Assembly: GCF_024679095.1 (NCBI RefSeq) | Contig: NW_026111617.1 | Span: 229,501-293,500, forward strand | Reading direction: 5' to 3' | DNA: 64,000 nt | From: Eriocheir sinensis | Taxonomy: Eukaryota; Arthropoda; Malacostraca; Decapoda; Varunidae | Part shown: positions 12,449 to 28,600 of the stretch, piece after piece | How positions within the stretch are numbered: the stretch's first letter is position 1 | Layout of the letters: every line of letters starts with the position of its first letter | Translations under genes and position numbers: made by a program | Notes under the pieces: generated by a model | What the model saw: only the letters and a program-made list of their open reading frames with translations | The model's database searches: none | What the model was told of the DNA's origin: nothing

Positions 12449-14175
12449 TTTACACATTTTTTTATACGTATTTACTTAATATTATGTGTATTTTGTATAT
12501 GTATTTTTTTAGAAATCTACGTTATTTAATGTGTATTCGTATATATATTTTGAAACAAATTTACATTATTTTATATGTATTTTGCATATATATTTCAATA
12601 CAAATTTACCTTATTGTATTTGCATTTTGTATATTTATTTTAATACAAATTCAAATATTTTATGTGTATTTTGGTATCAATAATTTTATAAAAAATGCGT
12701 TATTTTATAGGTATTTTGCATCTTAATTTTCATACAAATTTACATTATTTTATTAATATTCTGTGTATATATTTTGATACGATTTTACATTATACTATTT
12801 GTGTTTTGTATATATTTTTTTATACATATTTACATTATTTAATGTGTATTTTGAATATATATTTCATACAAATTTACGTTATTATATGTGTATTTGTTTA
12901 TATATTTTCTTTCAAATTTACATTATTTTATATGTATTTTGTATATGTATTTCAATACAAATTAACCTAATTTTATGTGTATTTTGTATATTTCTTTTCA
13001 TACAAATTTAAATTATTTTTGTGTATTTTTGTATATATTTTTATACAAATTTAGGTTATTTTATGTACGCATTTACATTATTTAATGTGTGTTTTGTATA
13101 TATATATTTTTATCCAAAGTTACTTTATTTTACGTTCATTTTTGGACATATATTTTTATGGAAATTAGCGTTATTTTATATGTATTTGTATATGTTTTCT
13201 CATACAAATTTACATTATTTTATTGATATTTTGTTTATTTAGTTTGATACGAATTACATGATTATATGTGTATTTTGTACATATTTTTTATACGTATTTA
13301 CATTACTTAATGTGTATTTTGTTTATATATTTTTAAACAAATTTACGTTATTATATGCATTTTTATAAATATTTTGATACAAATTTACATTATTTTATGT
13401 ATTTTGTATATACATTTCAATTCAAATTTAGCTTATTTTATCTGTATTTTGTATATCTATTTTCATACGAATTTAATGACTTCTGTGTATTTTTGTATAT
13501 AGTTTTATACAAATTTACGTTATTTTATGTGTATTTTGTATATTTATATTTATACAAATACACATTCTTTTATTGGTATTTTGTTTATTTATTTAAAACG
13601 AATTTACATTATTTTATGTGTATTTTGTATACATTTTCTTATACGTATTTACTTCATTTTATGTGTATTTTGTATATATATTTTTATACAAATCTACGTT
13701 ATTTTCTGGGTATTCGTATATATATTTTGAAACAAATTTACATTGTTTTATATGTATTTTGCATATCTATTTCAATACAGATTTACCTTATTGTATATGT
13801 ATTTTGTATATTTATTTTAATACAAATTAATTTTTTTCATGTGTATTTTGGTATATATATTTTTATAAAAAAATGCGTTATTTAATGGGTATTTTGCATC
13901 TTTATTTTCATACAAATTTACATTGTTTTATTAATATTCTGTGTATTTATTTTGATACGATTTTACATTATTCTGTTTGTGTTCTGTATATATTTTTTTT
14001 ATACATATTTACATTATTTAATGTGTATTTTGTATATTTTAAAACAAATTTACGTTATTTTATGCGCATCTGTTAAAATGTTTTAATACAAATTAACATT
14101 ATTTTATGTATTTTGTATATATATTTCAATACAAATTTAGTTTATTTTATGTATATATTGTATATCTATTTTCAT
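12449..14175 (+). repeat. Satellite block, plus orientation
   Basis: T-rich strand on plus. Inverted counterpart of about 2141-3850. Its last 0.83 kb (13,345 onward), together with the switch that follows, is repeated directly at 31,930-32,815. Confidence 0.8.
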
Positions 14176-14240
14176 TCGTATCAAAATAAATAAACAAAAT
14201 AGCAATAAAATAATGTAAATTTGTATGAGAAAACATATAC
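13345..14240. repeat. 0.9 kb direct repeat spanning a strand switch, copy 1
   Basis: Matches 31,930-32,815 on both sides of the plus-to-minus switch (14,175 and 32,744), so the switch predates the copying. Confidence 0.8.
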
Positions 14241-15906
14241 AAATACACATAAAATAACGCAAATTTCTAAAAAAATATATGAACAAAAATGCAAATAAAA
14301 TAAAGTAAATTTGCATAAAAATATATATACAAAACACACATTAAATAATGTAAATGCGTACATAAAATAACCTAAATTTGTATAAAACTATATACAAAAA
14401 TACACAAAAATATTTAAAATTTGTTTGAAAAGAAATATACAAAATACACATAAAATAATGTAAATTTGAATGAAAATATATAAACAAATACACTTAAAAT
14501 AACGTACATTTGTATAAAATATATATGCAAGATACACATTAAATAATGTAAATGTGTATAAAAAAATATATACAAAAAAGAAATAGAATAATGTAAAATC
14601 CTATCAATATAAATACACAGAATATCAATAAAATAATGTAAATTTGTATGAAAAGAAAGATGCAAAATTCCCATAAAATAGCGCATTTTTTATAAAAATA
14701 TATGTACCAAAATACACATAAAATATTTAAATTTGTATTGAAATAAATATACAAAATGCATATACAGTAAGGTAAATATGTATTGAAAGAGATATTCAAA
14801 AATACATATAAAACAAAGTTAAATTGTTTCAAAATATATATACGAATACACATAAAATAACGTAGATTTCTATAGAAATATATATACAAAATACACATGA
14901 AATTATGTAAATACGTATAAAAATATATATACAAAATACATATCTAGGTAAATTCGTGTCAAAATAAATAAACAAAATATAATGAAAAGAATGTGTATTT
15001 GCATGAAAATAAATAATAGATAATAAATTTGTATGAAATATATATGCAAGATACACATTAAATAATGTAAATATGTATAAAAAAAATATATACAAAAAAC
15101 AAATAGAATAATGTGAAATCGTAACAAAATAAATACACCGAATATTAATAAAATAATGTAAATTTGTATGAAAATAAAGATGCAAAATTCCCATCAAATA
15201 GCGCATTTCTTATAAAAATATATATACCAAAATACACATTAAATATTTAAATTTGTATTGAAATAAATATACAAAATGCACATACAATAAGGTAAACTTG
15301 TATTGAAAGAGATATGCAAAAATACATATAAAACAATGTAAATTTGTTTCAAAATATATATACGAATACACATATAATAACGTAGACTTCTATAAAAATA
15401 TATATACAAAATACACATAATATTAAGTAAATACGTATAAAAATAGATATAAAAAATACACATAGAATAATGTAAAATTGTTTAAAAAAAAAATAAACAG
15501 AATATAAATAAAATAATGTAAATTTGTATGAAAATAAAAATGCAAAATACCCATAAAATAAAGCATATTTTTATAAAAATACATATACAAAAATACACAT
15601 AGCATAATTAAATTTGTATTAAAATTAATATACAAAATGCATATACAATAAGGTAAATTTGTATTGAAAAAATATGCAAAATACACATAAAACAGTGTAA
15701 ATTTATTTCAAAATCTATATACGAATACTCATAAATCAACGTAGATTTCTATAGAAATATATATACAAAATACACATCAAATGATGTAAACACGTATAAA
15801 AATATATATATAAAATACACATTAATAATGTAAATTCGCGTCAAATTAATAAACAAAATATCAATAAAAGAATGTGTATTTGTATGAAAATAGATATACA
15901 ATATAC
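14176..15906 (-). repeat. Satellite block, minus orientation
   Basis: T-rich strand on minus. Inverted counterpart of about 313-2140, but without the TA expansion. The stretch 15,045-15,795 recurs directly at about 29,525-30,270, sharing the rare spelling ACATAGCATAATTAAA. Confidence 0.8.
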
Positions 15907-17424
15907 ACGTTATTTTATGTGTATTCGTATATATATTTTGAAACAAATTTACACTGTTTTATTTGTATTTTGCGTTTTTTTTTTCAATACAAATTTACCT
16001 TTTTGTATGTGTGCATTTTGTATATTAATTTTAATACAAATTTAATTATTCTATGTGTATTTTTGTATATATATTTTTATGCAAACTTATCTAATGTTCA
16101 TTTTTGTACATATATTTTTATAGAAATTTGCGTTATTTTATGTATATAGTTTTATATAAATTTACGTTATTTTAGGTGCATTTTGTATATTTATATTTAT
16201 ACAAATACACATTCTTTTATTGGTATATTGTTTATTTACATTTATACGAATTTACATTATTTTGTGTATTTTGTATACATTTTTTTATACGTATTTACTT
16301 AATTTTATGTGTATTTTGTATATGTATTTTTATAGAAATCTACGTTATTTTATGTGTATTCGTATATATATTTTGAAACAAATTTACATTATTTTATATG
16401 TATTTTCCATATCTATTTCAATACAAATTTACCTTATTGTATGTGCATTTTGTATATTTATTTTAATACAAGTTCAAATATTTTATGTGTATTTTGGTAT
16501 CAATAATTTTATAAAAAAATGCGTTATTTTATAGGTATTTTGCATCTTAATTTTCATTTTATATGTACTTTGTATATATATTTTTATACGCTCTTACAAT
16601 ATTTAATATTTATTTTGAATATAATTTTTTATACAAATTCATGGTATTTTATGTGTATTTGTATATATACTTTCATATAAATTTACATTATTGCATGTGT
16701 ATTTTGTAAATATATTTTATTACAAATCTACCTTATTTTATGTTTATTTTGTATGTGTATTTTGTATATTTATATTTATCCAAATACACATTCTTTTATT
16801 GGTATTTTGTTTATTTATTTTAATTCGAATTTACATTATTTTATGTGTATTTTGAATACATTTTTTTATACGTATTTACTTAATTTTATTTGTATTTTGT
16901 ATATATATTTTAGTAGAAATCTACGTTTTTTTTATTTGTATTCGTATATATATTTTGAAACAAATTTACATTGTTTTATATGTATTTTTGCATATCTCTT
17001 TCAAAACAGATTTACCTTATTGTATATGCATTTTGTATATTTATTTCAACACTAATTTAATTTTAATTTAATATATTTTTATAAGAAATGCGCTATTTTA
17101 TGGTAATTTTGCATCTTTATTTTCATACAAATTTACATTATTTTATTAATATTCGGTGTATTTATTTTGATACGATTTTACATTATTCTATTTGTTTTTT
17201 GTATATACTTTTTTATACATATTTACATTATTTAATGTGTATCTTGCATATATATTTTATACAAATTTATTATCTATTATCTATTTTCATACAAATACAC
17301 ATTCTTTTCATGATATTTTGTTTATTTATTTTGACACGAATTTAAATTATTTGATATGTATTTTGTATATATATTTTTATACGTATTTACATAATTTGAT
17401 ATGTATTTTGTATATATATTTAAT
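15907..17424 (+). repeat. Satellite block, plus orientation
   Basis: T-rich strand on plus. About 16,060-16,815 is repeated directly at 23,155-23,900. Further right, about 17,088-17,345 resembles 40,725-40,991. Confidence 0.8.
16060..16815 (+). repeat. 0.75 kb dispersed direct repeat, copy 1
   Basis: Matches 23,155-23,900, sharing TTTTGGTATCAATAATTT, TTAATTTTCATTTTATATG (a monomer fusion) and TACGCTCTTACA. Confidence 0.85.
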
Positions 17425-18584
<1,160 letters not shown>

Positions 18585-19946
18585 CGTGTATGTTGCATAT
18601 TTTTTCAATACAAATTTACCTTATTATATACGCATTTTGTATATTAATTTTAATACAAATTTAATTATTCTATGTGTATTTTTCTATATGTATTTTTTTT
18701 ATAAAAATATGCTTTATTTTATGGGTATTTTGCATCTTTATTTTCATACAAATTTACGTTATTTTATTGATATTCTGCTCATTCATTTTGATACGAATTG
18801 ACATTATTCTATGTGTATTTTGTAAATATTTTTCATACAAATTTACGTTATTTTATGTGTATTTGTTTATATATTTTGACACAAATTTACAATATTTTAT
18901 GGGTATTTTGTATATATATTTCAAAAGAAATTTACCTAGTTTTATGTGAATTTTGAATATCTATTTTCATACAAACTCAAATTATTTTCATGTATTTTTG
19001 TATATATTTCAATACAAATTTTAGTTATGTTATGTGTATTTTGTAAATCTATTTTCATTCAAATATATATTATTTTATTGGTATTTTGTTGATTTATATT
19101 GATACGAATTTACATTATTTTATATGTACTTTTTATATATATTTTTATACACATTTACACTATTTAATATTTATTTTGAATATATAATTTTATACAAATT
19201 CATGGTATTTTATGTGTATTTGTATATATATTTTCATATAAATTTACATTATTTTATGTGTATTTTGTACATATATTTCATTACAAAATTACCTTATTTT
19301 ATGTTTATTTTGTATGTGTATTTTGTACATTTATATTTATACACGTTTACTCATACAAATTTATATTATTTTATTGGTATTTTGTTTATTTATTTTGATA
19401 CGAATTACATGATTATATGTGTATTTTGTACACATTTTTTATATGTATTTACATTATTTAATGTGTATTTTGTTTATATATTTTCATACAAATTTACGTT
19501 ATTATATGTGTATTTGAATAAATATTTTGATACCAATTTATTTTATTTCATGTATTTTGTATATATATTTCAATTCAAATTTAGCTTATTTTGTGTGTGT
19601 TTTGTATATATTTTCATACAAATTTAATTACTTCTGTGTATTTTTGTACATAGTTTTATATAAATTTACGTTATTTTATGTGTATTTTGTATATTTATAT
19701 TTATACAAATATACATTCTTTTATTGGTATTTTGTTTATTTATTATGATATGAATTTACATTATTTTATATGTATTTTGTATACATTTTTTATACGTATT
19801 TACTTCATTTTATGTGTATTTTGTATATATATTTTTATAGAAATCTACGTTATTTTATGTGTATTCGTATACATATTTTGAAACAAATTTACATTGCTTT
19901 ATATGTATTTTGCATATCTATTTCAATACAAATTTACCTTATTGTA
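18585..19946 (+). repeat. Satellite block, plus orientation
   Basis: T-rich strand on plus. The left switch, marked by GAGTAAACGTGTATGTTGC, is the reverse complement of the switch at about 38,150. About 19,345-19,900 is a direct relative of 38,150-38,690. Confidence 0.8.
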
Positions 19947-20942
19947 CATATAAAACAATGTAAATTTGTTTGAAAATATATGTACGAATACACATAAAAT
20001 AACGTAGATTTCTATAAAAATATATATACAAAATACACATAAAATTAAGTAAATACGTATAAAAAAATGTAAACAAAATACACATAAAATAATGTAAATT
20101 CGAAACAAAATAAATAAACAAAATACCAATAAAAGAATGTGTATTTGTATAAATATAAATGTACAAAATACACATACAAAATAAACATAAAATAAGGTAA
20201 ATTTGTAATGAAATATATGTACAAAATACACATAAAATAATGTAAATTTATATGAAAATATATATACAAATACACATAAAATACCATGAATTTGTATAAA
20301 ATTATATACTCAAAATAAATATTAAATAATGTAAATGCGTATAAAATATATATACAAAATACATATAAAATAATGTAAATTTGTATCAATATAAATCAAC
20401 AAAATACACATAAAATAATATAAATTTGTATGAAAATATATATACAAATACACATAAAATAACATGAATTTGTATAAAATTTGTTTCAAAATATATACGA
20501 ATACACACAATAAAATAACGTAATTTTTTATGAAAATGTATATATAAAATACACATAAAATAATTTAAATACGTAGAAAAATATATATACAAAATACACA
20601 TAAAATAATGTAAATTCGTAAAAAATTAAATACACAAAATTCCAATAAAAGAATGTATATTTGTAGGAAAATATATATACAAAAAACAAATAAAATAACT
20701 AAAATTTGTATAAAAATATATACAAAAATACACAAAAATAATTTAAATTTGTTTGAAAATAGATATGCAAAATACACATAAAGTTAGGCAAATTTGTATT
20801 GAAATACATATACAAAACTCACATAAAATAATGTAAATTTGTATGAAAATATATAAACAAATACATATAAAATAACGTAAATTTGGATAAAATATATATA
20901 CAAAATATACATTAAATATTTTAAATATGTATAAAATATATT
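19947..20942 (-). repeat. Satellite block, minus orientation
   Basis: T-rich strand on minus. It resembles, inverted, about 45.9-46.4 kb. The right edge is a TA-rich near-palindrome around 20,932-20,962. Confidence 0.8.
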
Positions 20943-23900
20943 ATATTATATATATTTTTATTGATATTTGCGTTATTTATGTGTATTTTGTATATGTTTT
21001 CTCATAGAAATTTACATTATTTTATTGGTATTTTGTCTATTTATTTTGATACGAATTACATGATTATTTGTGTATTTTGTACATTTTTTATACGTATTTA
21101 CATTATTTAATGTGTATTTTGTTTATATATTTTTATACAAATTTACGTTATTATATGTGTATTTGTATAAGTATTTTGATACAAATTTACATTATTTTAT
21201 GTATTTTGTATATATATTTCAATTCAAATTTAGCTTATTTTATGTGCATTTTGTATATCTATTTATTTTAATACAAAATCAAATATTTTATGTTTTTTCG
21301 TATATATATTTTTATAAAAAATTATATTTTATGGGTATTTTGCATCTTAATTTTCATACAAATTTACATTATTTTATTAATATTTTCTGTATTTATTTTG
21401 ATACGATTTTACATTATTTTATTTGTGTTTTGTATATATTTTTTGATACATATTTACATTATTTAAAGTGTTTTTTGTATATATATTTGATACAAATTTA
21501 CGTTATTTTAAGTCTATATGTTTATATATTTTCATTCAAATTTACATTATTTTATGTGTATTTTGTATATGTATTTCAATACAAATTTACCTAATTTTAT
21601 ATGTTTTTTGTATATTTATTTTCATACAAGTTTAAATTATTTTTGTGTATTTTTGTATATAGTTTTATACAAATTTAGGTTATTTTGTGTATTTTGTATA
21701 TCTATTTTCATACAAATACACATTCTTTTCATGATATTTTGTTTATTTATTTTGACACGAATTAACATTATTTAATGTGTATTTTGTATATATATTTTTA
21801 TACGTATTTACATTATTTCAAGTGTATTTTGTATATATATTTCTATAGAAATCTGCGTTATTTTATGTGTATTCGTATATATATTTTGAAACAAATTTAC
21901 ATTGTTTTATGTGTATTTTGCATATTTTTTCAATACAAATTTACCTTATTGTATGTGCATTTTGTATATTAATTTTAATACAAATTTGATTAATCTATGT
22001 GCATTTTGTATATTAATTTTTATAATAATATGCTTTATTTTATGGGTATTTTGCATCTTTATTTTCATACAAATTTACATTATTTTATTGATATTCTGTG
22101 TATTTATTTTGATATGATTTTACATTATTCTATGTGTATTTTGTATATATATTTTATATAAAATGTATTTGTTTTCATTTCATACAAATCTACATTATTT
22201 TATGTATTTTTTGTACATGTATTTAAATACAAATTTAACTAGTTATATGTGTATTTTGTATATCTATTTTGTATGTATATTTTCATAGAAATTTACTCAA
22301 TTTTATGAGTATTCGTAAATATATTTTGATACAAATTTACATTATTAATGTGTATTTTGCATATCTATTTCAATACAAATTTACTTTATTGTACGTGCAT
22401 TTTGTATATTTATTTTAATACAAATTTAATTATTTTAAATGTATTTTTGTATATATATTTTTATGCAAATATGCGTTATTATATGGATATTTTGCATCTT
22501 TATTTTCATACAAATTTACATTATTTTATTTATATTCTCTTTATTTATTGTGATACGATTTAACATTATTCTATGTGTTTTTTGTATATATATTTTTTTA
22601 TATATATATTTACATTAGTTAATGTTAATTTTGTATATATTTTTTTATCCAAATTTACATTATTTTATGTGTATTTGTTTATATATTTTCATACATATTT
22701 ACATTTTTTATATATATATTTTTCGTATTTAAATTATTTTATGTGTATTTTGTATATACATTTTCATAAAAAATTACGTTATTTTATTGTGTGTATAAGT
22801 ATATATTTTGATACAAATTTTATACAAATTCATGTTATTTAATGTGTATTTGTATATATATTTTCATACAAATTTATATTATTTTATGTGTATTTTTTCA
22901 TATATTTCATTACAAATTTACCTTATTTTATGTTTATTTTGTATATTTATTTCATTCAATTTAAAATTATTTTATGTGTATATTTGTATTTGTATTTAGG
23001 TTATTTTATGTGTATTTTGTATATATATTTTCATCCAAAATTACATTATTTTATTAGTATTTCTTAATTTAATTCGATACGAATTTAGATTATTTCATAG
23101 GTATTTTGTATACATATTTTTATACTCATTTACATTATCTAATGTGTGTTTTGTATATATATTTTTATGCAAATTTATCTAATGTTCATTTTTGTACATA
23201 TATTTTTATATAAATTTTATTTATTTTATTTATATATTTTTATATAAATTTAATTTATTTTATGTGCATTTTGTATATTTATATTTATACAAATACACAT
23301 TCTTTTATTGGTATATTGTTTATTTACATTTATACGAATTTACATTATTTTATGTGTATTTTGTATACATTTTTTTAAACGTATTTACTTAATTTTATGT
23401 GTATTTTGTATATGTATTTTTATAGAAATCTACGTTATTTTATGTGTATTCGTATATATATTTTGAAACAAATTTACATTATTTTATATGTATTTTCCAT
23501 ATCTATTTCAATACAAATTTACCTTATTGTATGTGCATTTTGTATATTTATTTTAATACAAGTTCAAATATTTTATGTGTATTTTGGTATCAATAATTTT
23601 ATAAAAAAAAATGCGTTATTTTATAGGTATTTTGCATCTTAATTTTCATTTTATATGTACTTTGTATATATATTTTTATACGCTCTTACATTATTTAATA
23701 TTTATTTTGAATATAATTTTTATACAAATTCATGGTATTTTATGTGTATTTGTATATATATTTTCAAATAAATTTACATTATTGTATGTGTATTTTGTAC
23801 ATATATTTTATTACAAATCTACCTTATTTTATGTTTATTTTATATGTGTATTTTATATTTATCCAAATACACATTCTTTTATTGGTATTTTGTTTATTTA

Positions 23901-24452
23901 ATGAGTATTTTTTATATATATTTTATACAAATTTATGTTAATTTAAGTGTATTTGTTTATATATTTTCATTCAAATTTACATTATTTTATGTGTATTTTG
24001 TATATGTATTTCTTTACAAATTTACCTAATTTTATGTGTATTTTGTATATTTATTTTCATACAAATTTAACTTATGTTTGTGTATTTTTATATATAGTTT
24101 TATACAAATTTACGTTATTTTATGTGTATTTTGTATATGTATTTTTATACAAATACACATTCTTTTATTTTATGTGTATTCGTATATATATTTTGAAACA
24201 AATTTACATTATTTTATATGTATTTTCCATATCTATTTCAATACAAATTTACCTTATTTTAAGTTTATTTTTATATCTATTTTCATTCAAATTCAAATCA
24301 TTTTATGTGTATATATTTATTTGTATTTACGTTATTATATGTGTATTTTCTATATATATTTTCATTCAAAATTACATTATTTTATCGGTATTTTGTTCAT
24401 TTATTTCGATACGAATTTAGATTATTTCATGTGTATTTTCTATACATATACA
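20943..24452 (+). repeat. Satellite block, plus orientation
   Basis: T-rich strand on plus. 21,700-23,230 is the inverted counterpart of 4010-5540, and 23,155-23,900 repeats 16,060-16,815. About 23,905-24,165 recurs at about 63,560-63,830. The right switch marker CTATACATATACATATAG is the reverse complement of that near 9391-9410. Confidence 0.8.
23155..23900 (+). repeat. 0.75 kb dispersed direct repeat, copy 2
   Basis: Copy of 16,060-16,815, with the same monomer-fusion scars. Confidence 0.85.
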
Positions 24453-27400
24453 TATAGAGTAGATTTCTATGAAAATATATATTCAAAATGCATATAAAAT
24501 TATGTAAATAAGTATAAAAATATATATATCAAATACACCTAAAAAAAATGAAAATTCGTATCAAAATAAATAAATAAAATTCCGATAAAAGAACGTATAT
24601 TTGTAGGGAAATAAATATACAAAAAACACATAAAATTACGAAAATTTGAATAAAAATATATACAAAAATACACAAAATTAATTTCAATTTGTATGAAAAT
24701 AGATATACAAAATACACATATAATTAGTTAAATTTGTATTTAAATACATGTACAAAATTCACATAAAATAATGTAAATTTGTATGAAATGAAAACAAATT
24801 CACATAAAATAACGTACATTGGTATAAAATAGATATACAAAATATACATAGAATAATGTAAAATCGTATCAAAATAAATACAAAGAATATCAATAAAATA
24901 ATGTAATTTTGTATGAAAATAAAGATGCAAAATACCCATAAAATAAAGCATATTTTTATAAAAATACATATACAAAAATACACATAGAATAGCTAAATTT
25001 GTATTAAAATTAATATACAAAATGCAGGTACAATAAGGTAAATTTGTATTGAAAAAATATGCAAAATGCACATAAAACAATGTATATTTGTTTCAAAATA
25101 TATATACGAATACACATAAAATAACGTATATTTCTATAGAAATATATATACAAATTACACATGAAATGACGTAAATACGTATAAAAATATATATACACAA
25201 TACACATTAAATAATGAAAATTCGCATCAAAATAAATAAACAAAATATCAATAAAAGAATGTGTATTTGTATGAAAATAGATATACAAAATTCACATAAA
25301 ATATTGTAAATTTGAATAAAACTCTATACAAAAATACACAAAAAATAATTTAAATTTGTATAAAATATATATACAAAATACACATGAAATTAGGTAAATT
25401 TCTATTGAAATACATATACAAAATACACATAAAATAATGTAAATTTGAATAAAAATATATAAACAAATACACTTAAAATAACGAGAATTTGTATGAAATA
25501 TATATAGAAAATACACATTAAATAATGTAAATATGTATAAAAAAATATATACAAAATACAAATAGAATAATGTAAAATAGTATCAAAATAAATACACAGA
25601 ATATTAATAAAATAATGTAAATTTGTATGAAAATAAAGATGCAAAATACCCATAAAACAACGCATTTTTTATGAAAATATATATACCAAAATGCACATAA
25701 AATATTTAAATTTGTATTACAATAACTATTCAAAATGCACATACAATAAGGTAAATTTGTATTGAAATAGATATGCAAAATACATATAAAACAATGTAAA
25801 TTTGTTTCAAAATATACATACGAATACTCATAAAATAACGTAGATTTCTATAAAATATATATACAAAATACACATAAAATGAAGTAAATACGTATAAGAA
25901 AATGTATACAAAATACACATAAAATAATGTAAATTCGTATCAAAATAAATAAACTAAATGCCAATAAAAGAATGTTTACTTGTATAAATATAAATATACA
26001 AAATACGCATAAAATAACGTAAAATTGTATAAAACTATATATAAAAATAAACAAAAATAATCAAATTTGTATGAAAATAGATATACAAAAGACACATAAA
26101 ATAAGCTAAATTTGAATTGAAATAAATATAGAAAATACATAAAATAATGTAAATTTGTATCAAAATATATATTCAAATACACATATAATAACGTAAATTT
26201 GTATAAAAATATATAAACAAAATACACATTAAATAATGTAAATACGTATAATGTACTTATACATTAAATAAACAAAATACCAATAAAAGAATGTGTATTT
26301 GGATAAATATAAATATACAAAATACACATATAAAATAAACATAAAATAAGGTAGATTTGTAATAAAATATATGTACAAAATACACATACAATAATGTAAA
26401 TTTATATGAAAATATATATACAAATACACATAAAATACCATGAATTTGTATAAAAAATTATATTCAAAATAAATATTAAATAATGTAAGAGCGTATAAAA
26501 ATATATATACAAAGTATATTAAAGATGCAAATTACCCATAAAATATCTTATATTTAAAAATATATATATACAAAAATACACATAAAATAATTAAATTTGT
26601 ATTAAAATAAATATACAAAATACATATACAATAAGGTAGATTTTTATTGAAATAGATATGCAAAAAACACATAAAATAATGAAAAATTTTATCAAAATAT
26701 ATACGAATACACACAATAAAATTACGTAAATTTTTATGAAAATATATATACAAAATACACATAAAATAATGTAAATACATAGAAAAATATATATACAAAA
26801 TACACATAAAATAATATAAATTCGTATCAAAATAAATAAACAAAATTTCCTCTAAAAGAATGTATATGTGTAGGAAAATATATATACAAAATACAAATAA
26901 AATAAAATAAAAATTTATAAAAATAATACAAAAATACACAAAAATAATTTAAATTTGTTTGAAAATAGATATGCAAAATACAAATGAAATTAGGCAAATT
27001 TTTATTGAAATACATATACAAAATACACATAAAATAATGTAAATTTGTATGAAAATATATAAACAAATACAAATAAGATAACGTAAATTTCCATAAAATA
27101 TATGTACAAAATATACATTAAATAATGTAAATATGTCTAAAAATATATATAAAAAATACACAGAATAACGTAAAATCGTATCAAAATAAATAAACAGACA
27201 ATCAATAAAATAATGTAAATTTGTATGAAAATAAAGATGCAAAATACCCATATAATAACGCATATTTGTTTAAAAATATATATACAAAAATACACATAAA
27301 ATAATTAAATTTGCATCAAAATAAATATACAAAAGGCACATACAATAAAGAAAATTTGTATTGAAATAGATATGCGAAATACACATAAATAATGTAAATT

Positions 27401-28600
27401 TGTATCAAAATATATATACGAATACACATAAAACAGAGTAAATTTCTATGAAAATATATATTCAAAATACATATAAAATTATGTAAATAAGTATAAAAAT
27501 ATATATATCAAATACACCTAAAATAATGAAAACTCGTATCAAAATAAATAAACAAAATTCCGATAAAAGAACGTATATTTGTACGAAAATAAATATACAA
27601 AATTCACATAAGATTACGAAAATTTGAATAAAAATATATACTAAAATACACAAAATTAATTTCAATTTGTATGAAAATAGATATACATAATACACATATA
27701 ATTAGTTAAATTTGTATTTAAATACATGTATAAAATACACATAAAATAATGTAAATTTGTATGAAATGAAAACAAATTCACATAAAATAACGTTCATTTG
27801 TATGAAATATATATACATAATATACATAGAATAATGTAAAATCGTATCAAAATAAATACACAGAATATCAATAAAATAATGTAAATTTGTATGAAAATAA
27901 AGATGCAAAATACCCATAAAATAAAGCTTTTTTTTTTTAAATACATATACAAAAATACACATAGAATAATTAAATTTGTATTAAAATTAATATACAAAAT
28001 GCACGTACAATAAGGTAAATTTACATTGAAAAAATATGCAAAATGCACATAAAACAATGTATATTTGTTTCAAAATATATATACGAATACACATAAAATA
28101 ACATATATTTCTATAGAAATATATATACAAAATACACATGAAATGACGTAAATACGAATAAAAATATATATACACAATACACATTAAATAATGTGAATTC
28201 GCGTCAAAATAAATAAACAAAATATCAATAAAAAATGTGTATTTGTATGAAAATAGATATACAAAATACACATAAAATATTTTAAATTTATATAAAACTC
28301 TTTTTATAAAAATATATATACCAAAATAATAAAATTTTAAAATTTGTATTACAATAAATATACAAAATGCACATACAATAAGGTAGATTTATATTGAAAT
28401 AGATATGCTAAATACATATAAAACAATGTAAATTTGCTTCAAAATATATATACCAATACACATAAAATAACGTAGATTACTATAAAAATATATATACAAA
28501 ATACACATTAAATGAAGTAAATACGTATAAGAAAATGTATACAAAGTACACATAAAATAATTAAATTTGTATTAAAATAAATATACAAAATACACATACA
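24257..28600 (-). repeat. Inverted copy of the 5.55-9.59 kb module
   Basis: Reverse-complement relative of 5545-9585. It includes the switch near 9400 (here 24,447-24,458) and the small truncated monomer near 5835 (here 28,295). It is about 0.3 kb longer, consistent with whole-monomer gains or losses. Confidence 0.8.

Larger units (their letters stand above)
12450..16060 (-). repeat. Inverted duplication, right arm
   Basis: Reverse-complement relative of about 115-3850. It lacks the TA expansion and some monomers. Confidence 0.8.
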
